DNA of 64,000 nucleotides from FEN-1219 sp964503125 (GTDB taxonomy: Bacteria > Pseudomonadota > Gammaproteobacteria > Steroidobacterales > Rariloculaceae), in assembly GCA_964503125.1 (NCBI GenBank), contig CAZCZE010000049.1:216228-280227 (forward strand), in the 5' to 3' direction. Under the pieces are notes generated by a model that was not told where the DNA came from, ran no database searches, and saw only the letters and a program-made list of their open reading frames with translations. Made by a program: the position numbers and the translations under genes. Shown one piece after another: positions 58,334 to 64,000 of this stretch. Position 1 is the first letter of the stretch; each line of letters starts with the position of its first letter.

Positions 58334-60607
58334 ATGAGTGGGCGGACCTTGTCGTGGCGCGGCAGTAGGCGATCGTCACTGGCGCTGGCTATCGGCGCCG
58401 CGTTTGCGAGCCCCAGTTTCCAGACGGCAGCACAGCAAACGGACACGGTCGAGGAAGAAGTCATCGTGTTCGGCCGACTGGTCACGGTCCCGCCCGCGGA
58501 CGCGCGCGAGCTCGGCGGCTCCATCCAGTTTCTTGACCTAAAGGCGCTCGAAACCTTCTCCTACAGCGACGTGAATCGCGTGCTGCGCCAAGTGCCCGGG
58601 CTCTATCTTCAAGAAGAAGAGGGCTCGGGCCTCCGTCCCAACATCGGAATTCGCGGCTCGGGCAACGACCGCAACAGCAAGATCTCCGTCATGGAAGACG
58701 GCGTCCTCATCGCGCCTGCGCCGTACGCAGCGCCTGCCGCGTACTATTTCCCGCGCGTCGACCGCATGTCTGGGATCGAGGTCGTCAAAGGGCCGGCGTC
58801 CACCAAGTACGGCCCGTTGACCACGGGCGGCGCGATCAACCTATTTTCGACGCCGATTCCCGGCGGCCGCGGCGAAGGCATCGGCGGGAAGCTCGATCTG
58901 CTTGGCGGCGAGGACGGCGCCCGCGCGCACGGCGCGGTCGGCCGATGGATCGAGACTGACCGCGCTTTCGACGTGGGCTTCCTGATCGAGGGCGTCTCGG
59001 AAGAGTCGGAGGGCTTCAAGCAGCTCGACTCGGGCGGCGATACGGGCTACGAGATCGACGACGTTCTCGCGAAGATCGCGCTGCGCTCGAACGACAACGC
59101 GGCGCGCCGCCAGTCGCTCGAGATCAAGCTTCAGTCCTACGATGAAACGTCCGACGAAACCTATCTCGGCCTGACGCTCGACGACTTCCGTACCGAGCCC
59201 TATCGGCGCTACCGAGCCAGCCAGGAAGACGTGATGAACGTCGAGCATAAGACATACCAAGCCACGTATCGCACGGAGCTCGGATCGTCGCTCGACCTCA
59301 CGGCCCTCGCCTACCACACGACCACAGCGCGCGCTTGGTACAAGCTCAATGACGTGCTCGGCGGCGGATCGCAGAGAGGAATCAGCGCCGTGCTCGACAA
59401 CCCGACTGCGTTCCCCGACGCGATGGCGACGGTCATCGGCGCGCCCGGGTACGTGAGCCCGGCCAACGCGCTACGCGTGCGGAACAACAACCGCGAGTAC
59501 TACACCACGGGCGCACAGCTGATCCTCGGCGCAAAGCTTGGAACCGACGCGGTCGCGCACGATTTGGAGATCTCGCTGCGGCATCACAAGGACGAAGAGG
59601 ATCGTTTCCAGAACGACGATCGCTACCAGATGAACGACGGCGTGATGCTGCTGACTGCGGCCGGCGCGGCCGGCAGCCAGGAGAATCGCGTGGTGGGCGC
59701 CGAGGCGCTGGCCTTCTACGTGCGCGACAGGATCACGTTCGAGCGTTGGACCCTCGTGCCCGGTGTGCGTTACGAGATCATCGACCTCTCGCGGACCGAC
59801 TATGCACTCACCGACCCGGGCCGCGCGGCGCCGAGCGCGCCACTCGAGAACGAAGTCGACGTCTGGATCCCGGGCATGAGCGCAACCTTCCGATTGACCG
59901 ATGGCCTGCGCGTATTCGGCGGCGTGCACCGCGGTTTCAGCAACCCCGCGCCGGGCTCCACGGCCGGCGTGGAGACGTCGTGGAGCTATGAAGCCGGCGT
60001 CCGGCGCGACCGAGGCGCGACTCGTCTCGAGGCGATCGCGTTTCTCAACGACTACGACAATCTCGTCGGCACCTGCACGGCTTCGACCGGCGGCGGCTGC
60101 AATCTCGGCGATCAGTTCGACGGCGGCAAGGTGAAGGTGAAGGGCGTGGAGCTCTCCGCGACCTACAACGCCCTGGCCGACCGTCCCGTCAGTCTGCCGA
60201 TCTCGCTCGCCTACACCTACACGGATGCGGAGTTCCGCAGTAGCTTCACGAGCAGCTATGCGCCGTGGGGCAATGTCGTCGCCGGAGACGAGTTGCCGTA
60301 CCTGCCGGAGCATCAGCTCACGTTGAATTTAGGTCTGGATGCGGCCCGGTGGGAGCTCAACCTCGCCGTCAACTACGTTGACGATGCGCGCGCACGCGCG
60401 GGCCAGGGAGCGATTCCGGTGGCTCAGCTCGTCGACAATCGTTGGCTGCTCGACCTCTCGGCCGCATGGAACGTGAACGACAACGTAGCGTTGTTCGCCG
60501 GCGCGCAGAACCTCACCGACGAGGTCTACAACGTTGCGTTCGCACCGGCCGGCGCCCGTCCAGGCGCCCCGCGTGGGTTCCTGGGCGGCGTAAAGCTTCG
60601 GTTTTGA
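58334..60607 (+). CDS. TonB-dependent siderophore/ferric-citrate receptor (FecA-like)
   Basis: 757 residues from ATG 58334 (GAGGA upstream). The signal is SSLALAIGAAFASPSFQTAA. A TonB-box region (EEEVIVFGRLVTVPP) is followed by the plug domain: VNRVLRQVPGLYLQEEEGSG, LRPNIGIRGSGNDRNSKISV, PRVDRMSGIEVVKGPASTKY and TTGGAINLFSTP. Then comes a 22-strand barrel with VFGGVHRGFSNPAPG, DNLVGTCTASTGGGCNLGDQ and the ending APRGFLGGVKLRF. The closest pattern is FecA of ferric dicitrate uptake. A Fur-like site upstream supports iron control. No fecIR pair is adjacent. Confidence 0.92.
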   Translation: MSGRTLSWRGSRRSSLALAIGAAFASPSFQTAAQQTDTVEEEVIVFGRLVTVPPADARELGGSIQFLDLKALETFSYSDVNRVLRQVPGLYLQEEEGSGLRPNIGIRGSGNDRNSKISVMEDGVLIAPAPYAAPAAYYFPRVDRMSGIEVVKGPASTKYGPLTTGGAINLFSTPIPGGRGEGIGGKLDLLGGEDGARAHGAVGRWIETDRAFDVGFLIEGVSEESEGFKQLDSGGDTGYEIDDVLAKIALRSNDNAARRQSLEIKLQSYDETSDETYLGLTLDDFRTEPYRRYRASQEDVMNVEHKTYQATYRTELGSSLDLTALAYHTTTARAWYKLNDVLGGGSQRGISAVLDNPTAFPDAMATVIGAPGYVSPANALRVRNNNREYYTTGAQLILGAKLGTDAVAHDLEISLRHHKDEEDRFQNDDRYQMNDGVMLLTAAGAAGSQENRVVGAEALAFYVRDRITFERWTLVPGVRYEIIDLSRTDYALTDPGRAAPSAPLENEVDVWIPGMSATFRLTDGLRVFGGVHRGFSNPAPGSTAGVETSWSYEAGVRRDRGATRLEAIAFLNDYDNLVGTCTASTGGGCNLGDQFDGGKVKVKGVELSATYNALADRPVSLPISLAYTYTDAEFRSSFTSSYAPWGNVVAGDELPYLPEHQLTLNLGLDAARWELNLAVNYVDDARARAGQGAIPVAQLVDNRWLLDLSAAWNVNDNVALFAGAQNLTDEVYNVAFAPAGARPGAPRGFLGGVKLRF

Positions 60608-60682
60608 CGCGGCTCGAGTCGAACGGGCGGCGAAACTCGCCGCCCCGTCCGGGGCGGCTTCAGTTTTCGGTTCTGGCCGGGG

Positions 60683-60823
60683 CTAGTTGGCGTTCCCCGC
60701 GGGCTGCAGGTTGATGAACGGCAGCGCCGTGCTCGGCACCATCGTCGTCGGCAGCTTGCCGTCCCATTTCTCGACGGCTTGCAGCTTCTTCGAGCTCGGC
60801 GGCCTGTAGTTGACTTCTCGCAC
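60683..60823 (-). pseudogene. Probable SPFH/band-7 protein C-terminal remnant
   Basis: 46 codons from a GTG at 60823. The end (KLQAVEKWDGKLPTTMVPS, then TALPFINLQP) is the KWDGKLP ending of SPFH-domain proteins. The preceding REVNYRPPSSKK does not belong to that family, and no SPFH core is present, so this is a truncated end or a chance fusion. A GGGGAC sequence before GTG could allow a short product. Confidence 0.4.
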
Positions 60824-60879
60824 GGTACTGTCCCCCTGTTGAGATCGAAAAACATAGCACGCGCGCCTCGCAGTCCCGC

Positions 60880-61000
60880 GCTGCCGGCGGCTGTGCAAGG
60901 CGCCGTGGGTCCGCGCAGCTGGCATCCGACGGCGTACGCGGGCTATCTCCGCGACCTCGACGGCAACAAGATCTGCGCGTACTGCTTCAACCCGGAATGA
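60880..61000 (+). pseudogene. C-terminal remnant of a VOC (glyoxalase-like) protein
   Basis: About 40 codons: AVGPRSWHPTAYAGYLRDLD then GNKICAYCFNPE and stop. The HPxxYAxYxxDxDGNKIxAxC pattern is the last strand of VOC-superfamily dioxygenase or lyase domains. There is no start codon and upstream sequence has no protein character. Together with the neighbouring fragment it marks 60608-61119 as a zone of gene loss. Confidence 0.5.
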
Positions 61001-61119
61001 CGCCGGCCAGGCCAGCTCGATCAAACGACGCTCGGCCTCTATAATCGAGGCGTCAGCTTAAGGATTCGTCGGTCGCTTAGGATCGACACCACTCGACCAA
61101 CAATAAGGGTGACAAAGCC

Positions 61120-61560
61120 ATGGCCAAGTATTCCGGGGGATGCGAGCACGTCCATACGTCGTCGGACAAAGCTCCGATCGACAATCACACCTGCCACTGC
61201 TCGGTTTGCAAACGTGTCACGGGGCAAGCCACGACGCACGTCGTGTTCTTCAAGCACGGTGATCTCAACGTCGACAACCTGGCGGGACTCAAGCGCCAGC
61301 CGTTCAACGATCAGAACCCGAACGGGCCGCTCGAGCTCTGCCTGTGCTCGAAGTGCGGCAAGCCGATCATGCTCGACGACAAGCAGAAGCGCATTCGCGT
61401 GGTCGTACCGAACCTCATGGGCTACGACGACAAGAATCTCAAGGCGACCTATCACGCGTTCTACGACCCGAAGACAGGTGTGCCGAAACCGACGGACGGC
61501 CGACCGGTTTACGAGGGCCTGCGTCCCGACTTCGCCTGGCCGGCCGGCGTACCAGCGTAA
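61120..61560 (+). CDS. GFA/CENP-V family zinc protein
   Basis: 146 residues. The zinc ligands of the glutathione-dependent formaldehyde-activating family are present: CEHVH, then NHTCHCSVCKRVTGQATTHV and ELCLCSKCGKPIMLDDKQ. Several bacterial members have unknown reactions, so formaldehyde chemistry is not assured. GGGTGA lies before the ATG. No glutathione gene is adjacent. A small decayed methyltransferase gene follows. Confidence 0.87.
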   Translation: MAKYSGGCEHVHTSSDKAPIDNHTCHCSVCKRVTGQATTHVVFFKHGDLNVDNLAGLKRQPFNDQNPNGPLELCLCSKCGKPIMLDDKQKRIRVVVPNLMGYDDKNLKATYHAFYDPKTGVPKPTDGRPVYEGLRPDFAWPAGVPA

Positions 61561-61631
61561 CGACGCTCACGACTCGCCCCACGCCCGCGAAGGGCGTGGG
61601 GTCGTTCGCCGCCTTCAGCGAGGTGCTCGCC

Positions 61632-61914
61632 TTGAGAACGCTCGTCGCACTGTGCGTGGCCGCCTGGCTGACGACGGCGACGGCGCAGCCCGCCGCCGAC
61701 GCGATTCGCCGCGCCGTCGAGACGCCCGCCCGTAGCGCCGCGGACCGCGAGCGCGACGCGCGCGACAAGCCGGCCGAGCTCATGGCGTTCGCCGGTATCG
61801 CGCCCGGCATGACGATCGCCGACATCTTCGGCGCCGGTGGTTACTACACGGAGCTCTTCTCCGGCCGTGCGCGGCAAGACCGATCGCTTCGTTCACCTGT
61901 ACCGCAAGCGCTAG
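61632..61914 (+). pseudogene. Internally deleted SAM-dependent methyltransferase
   Basis: TTG 61632 opens a signal peptide (TLVALCVAAWLTTATAQPAA) and the start of a class I methyltransferase (RDKPAELMAFAGIAPGMTIA, then DIFGAGGYYTELFSG, the SAM-binding motif). After about 61866 the frame fails; the next frame gives RGKTDRFVHLYRKR and stop at 61914, which is the usual end of the same family. About 140 residues are missing and the frame is shifted at the junction, so the gene is inactive. Confidence 0.72.
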
Positions 61915-61945
61915 CTCGAGAACGCGTGCGCCTGAAGGAGGAGAT

Positions 61946-62503
61946 ATGCCTAATCGAATTGCAGCCGCGACCTTCGTCACCCTGTGCCTCGCGGCGTCCA
62001 CGGGCATGCGCGCACAGTCATCGGCTGCGGTCGGCCAGTTGACGGCGCTCGACCACCTCGAGATTCAGCAGCTCGTGGCGAAGTACGCACGCGCGATCGA
62101 CACGTGCTCGAACAACGGCTACGACTACGCGGATCTGTTTGCGGCCGACGGCGCGTTCATTCCGTCGTTCGAAGGCAGGCAGCTGCCTGCTATTCAGGGC
62201 CGCGAACGGCTCGCAGAGGTATCGGGCGGCGGGTCGCGCGGGTGCAAGAACGTTCCGTGGATCGAGCAAGGCGTGCGGCATATCTACACCAACCACATCA
62301 TCACGCCGACGGCAGCGGGTGCGTCCGGATACGTCGACATGCTCATGATCGGCCTCGGCGGCGACCCCAACAAGATCGAGTACGACGGACACTACGAGGA
62401 TACCTACGTGCGCACGCCGCAGGGATGGCGCTTCAAACAGCGCGTGCACCACGCCCTGCTTCGAGAAGGGCAACGCGTGACTCCACCCCCAGCCGCGAAC
62501 TAG
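61946..62503 (+). CDS. Secreted SnoaL/NTF2-like protein
   Basis: 185 residues; AAGGAGGAG ends 5 bases before the ATG. Signal peptide: TFVTLCLAASTGMRAQ. NTF2-like fold: HLEIQQLVAKYARAIDTCSN, NGYDYADLFAADGAFIP, VRHIYTNHIITPTAAGASGY and TYVRTPQGWRFKQRVHH. The SnoaL_4/bile-acid-dehydratase-like helix pattern with a Tyr/Asp pair is visible, but the substrate is not known. It is the first of three closely spaced genes. Confidence 0.87.
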   Translation: MPNRIAAATFVTLCLAASTGMRAQSSAAVGQLTALDHLEIQQLVAKYARAIDTCSNNGYDYADLFAADGAFIPSFEGRQLPAIQGRERLAEVSGGGSRGCKNVPWIEQGVRHIYTNHIITPTAAGASGYVDMLMIGLGGDPNKIEYDGHYEDTYVRTPQGWRFKQRVHHALLREGQRVTPPPAAN

Positions 62504-62564
62504 GCGAGGCTTCACCTCGCTGCCGTTCCACGCTCGCCGCTACTTCAACCGCCGGAGGCAACCC

Positions 62565-62900
62565 ATGCGAACGAGAATCGCCGCGATCACCTTGAGCCTG
62601 CTCGTCTCTTCCACCGCATTCGGCCAGGAGGACTTGAGCTTTGCCGCCATCAGTGCACGACACCCCGTCGTCAGGATGGGCGACGCCGAGCTCGCGAGAA
62701 TTCGGGCCGAAGGCGAGTGCCTCGCAGGCGTCAAGGCGCTCAACGCCCTGCCGATGGACCAGTTTCAGCCGAACATCGAGTGGCTCAACATCCGCACGCA
62801 GGCGATGCTCGCGCTCGCGCGCCCGTGCGAAGTGCTCGTGATGCTCGAGGCCGCGCACGACGCGCTCGCGACTTCCAACGCGCCCGGTCGCAAGGAGTGA
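62565..62900 (+). CDS. Small secreted protein of unknown function
   Basis: 111 residues. Signal peptide: RIAAITLSLLVSSTAFG. The mature part is helical with two Cys (EGECLAGVKAL and ARPCEVLVMLE) that could pair. I do not recognise a family. The next gene starts 3 bases beyond its stop, so they are co-transcribed, and its product may work with RidA or the SnoaL-like protein. Confidence 0.7.
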   Translation: MRTRIAAITLSLLVSSTAFGQEDLSFAAISARHPVVRMGDAELARIRAEGECLAGVKALNALPMDQFQPNIEWLNIRTQAMLALARPCEVLVMLEAAHDALATSNAPGRKE

Positions 62901-62903
62901 CAC

Positions 62904-63299
62904 ATGGAACAACGAAAGATCAACCCTTGGAAGTGGCAGGACCAATACGGCTTCTCGCAGGGCATCGAGGTGTCGAACGCGAGCCGCGTGCTGTACTGCG
63001 CCGGGCAGGCCTCCGTGGACGACAAAGGCAAGCCCGTGCACGTGGGTGACATGCGGAAACAAATCGAGCAGGCCTTTCGGAATCTCGAGACCGTGCTCCA
63101 AGCATCGGGCTTCGGGCTCACGAATGTCGTACGACTCAACTACTACACGACGGACGTCGAGGCGTTCTTGAGCGCGTCGGACGTCGTCGGGAGCCGCTTG
63201 GCGGAAGCTGCGTGTCAGCCTTCCGGTACGTTGCTGGGCGTCGCGAAACTGGCGTTCCCCGGACTCATGATCGAAATCGAGGCGACTGCCGTCAAGTGA
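62904..63299 (+). CDS. RidA/YjgF family protein
   Basis: 131 residues. The NPWKWQDQYGFSQGIEVSNA opening, YCAGQASVDDKGKPVH, MRKQIEQAFRNLETVLQASG and TNVVRLNYYTTDVEAFLSA are typical of the YjgF/RidA fold. The C-terminal Arg that binds the 2-iminobutyrate carboxylate in RidA is replaced: the final segment is LAFPGLMIEIEATAVK with no Arg at that position, so classical imine hydrolysis is unlikely. It probably forms trimers. Confidence 0.9.
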   Translation: MEQRKINPWKWQDQYGFSQGIEVSNASRVLYCAGQASVDDKGKPVHVGDMRKQIEQAFRNLETVLQASGFGLTNVVRLNYYTTDVEAFLSASDVVGSRLAEAACQPSGTLLGVAKLAFPGLMIEIEATAVK

Positions 63300-63349
63300 A
63301 CGCCATCGCGGCCGAACTCACGCGGCGCGCTTCATTCGTGATCGGGACG

Positions 63350-64000
63350 CTAGTTCTTGCGCTGCTCGGCGCTCTGGATCATGACCGGCGCTTCCACGCT
63401 CGAGCAATTGAGCGACAAGAGCTGGTCGAACGGCGCGAGCTGCAACGTCTGCTTCGGCGCCGTCCACGGTCCGGTCAAGACTTTCGGATCCTCGACGGTC
63501 GCCTCGATCTCGAGTGTGTTGGCATCCACGCGCCGGTAGCGCTCGACTATGCGTAGCGCATCGGAGTGATGCGACACGCGGCCTTCCGCGAACATCCACG
63601 TGTCGTCGGTGAAATTGGTCGTGTCGACGACGAACGTGTCGCCGTCCCAGCGACCGACCGAGTCGCCGCGGTACGTCGGTGGCGCGTCGTCGCGGTGCGG
63701 ACGGCCATCCGTCGGCACGAGCTGATAGTCGTGGAAGGTCTCGGACAGCATGACCACCATCTTCGGCGTCGCGATGATTTGGCCCACCGCGCCGACGTTC
63801 CACAAGCGGACGTTCAACGTGCCGAACGCCACGGGCACGCACTTGAGCGTGGGGTCGTCCTGGTCGCTGAGCGTGGCCGCGTGCGCAGCGGCCGACGGCT
63901 GATAGAGACTCGTGAACGACGGCGGCGGCGGCGCGCCGCCCGCCCCACCCGGCGCGCCCGGCCGGCCTGGGCCGCCGCCGGGCCGGCGGCCGCCGACGTC
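63350..64000 (-). CDS. Secreted protein of the DUF6152-neighbour type (runs off window end)
   Basis: The frame is open to the end of the window, so the start and any signal peptide are outside. The visible end contains SFTSLYQPSAAAHAATLSDQ, DDPTLKCVPVAFGTLNVRLW, a YRGDSVGRWDGDTFVVDTTN motif and EIEATVEDPKVLTGPWTAPK. A Gly/Pro-rich segment stands before it. The WDGDTFVVDTTN motif links it in pattern to the proteins at 10954 and 36543. Function unknown. Confidence 0.75.
   Translation of the reverse strand, partial: DVGGRRPGGGPGRPGAPGGAGGAPPPPSFTSLYQPSAAAHAATLSDQDDPTLKCVPVAFGTLNVRLWNVGAVGQIIATPKMVVMLSETFHDYQLVPTDGRPHRDDAPPTYRGDSVGRWDGDTFVVDTTNFTDDTWMFAEGRVSHHSDALRIVERYRRVDANTLEIEATVEDPKVLTGPWTAPKQTLQLAPFDQLLSLNCSSVEAPVMIQSAEQRKN

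Overview
This 64 kb window is uniformly GC-rich and reads as chromosome of a free-living Gram-negative bacterium. Outer-membrane barrels, a TonB-dependent receptor and TonB protein, lipoproteins, several exported PQQ and beta-propeller enzymes, an ADOP-type permease and a truncated rimO fit a soil- or water-dwelling gammaproteobacterium, perhaps Steroidobacterales-like. That placement is an inference from gene content. No rRNA, tRNA, CRISPR array, plasmid or phage module was seen.

Layout. 1-8.4 kb: DUF3014 end, FKBP isomerase lipoprotein, Vgb-like propeller, DUF5916 barrel, small barrel, FAD oxidoreductase, SDR, SnoaL-like lipoprotein. 8.5-10.2 kb: IlvD/Edd dehydratase. 10.2-15.8 kb: minus-strand run of a nitrate/sulfonate/taurine-type ABC transporter (binding protein, ATPase, permease) followed by three unrecognised envelope proteins. 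16.3-18.5 kb: convergent, overlapping zinc metallopeptidase and ATP-grasp ligase. 18.6-21.3 kb: DUF1080 protein, then DUF485 and acetate symporter genes. 21.3-23.1 kb: IS-derived debris, a missed 58-residue membrane protein and broken gene ends. 23.1-29.1 kb: the most distinctive locus, with an ECF sigma factor and its anti-sigma factor, a subtilisin-like protease carrying an unusual helical N-terminal region, a beta-barrel, an alpha-helical repeat protein and a Gly/Ala-rich repeat protein. 29.3-32.7 kb: a rimO fragment, IS ends, a large ABC permease and a quinoprotein tail. 32.8-46.2 kb: PQQ dehydrogenases, a TonB/PadR operon, nuclease, propellers, an exported NADP-binding protein, MarR regulator, DUF2779 nuclease and DUF6152-type proteins. 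46.2-48.8 kb: MazG-like gene and a BlaI/M56 sensor pair. 49-53.9 kb: glycine-zipper paralogues in inverted orientation around a 1197-residue nuclease-helicase. 54-64 kb: regulator, serine hydrolase, EamA transporter, aldo/keto reductase, FecA-like receptor behind a probable Fur box, gene debris, GFA protein, a deleted methyltransferase, SnoaL-like and RidA proteins, and a partial secreted protein.

The strongest new observation is that four promoters in the 23-29 kb locus share GGGAATA (once TGGAATA), exactly 15 nt, then CCGTT (once TCGTT). They precede the sigma gene itself, the subtilase, the helical-repeat protein and the Gly/Ala-rich protein. This points to one self-regulated envelope regulon. 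The second is a dispersed terminal repeat resembling an IS91/ISCR oriIS, present four times in one orientation, with two copies retaining a transposase C-terminus and two abutting truncated genes.
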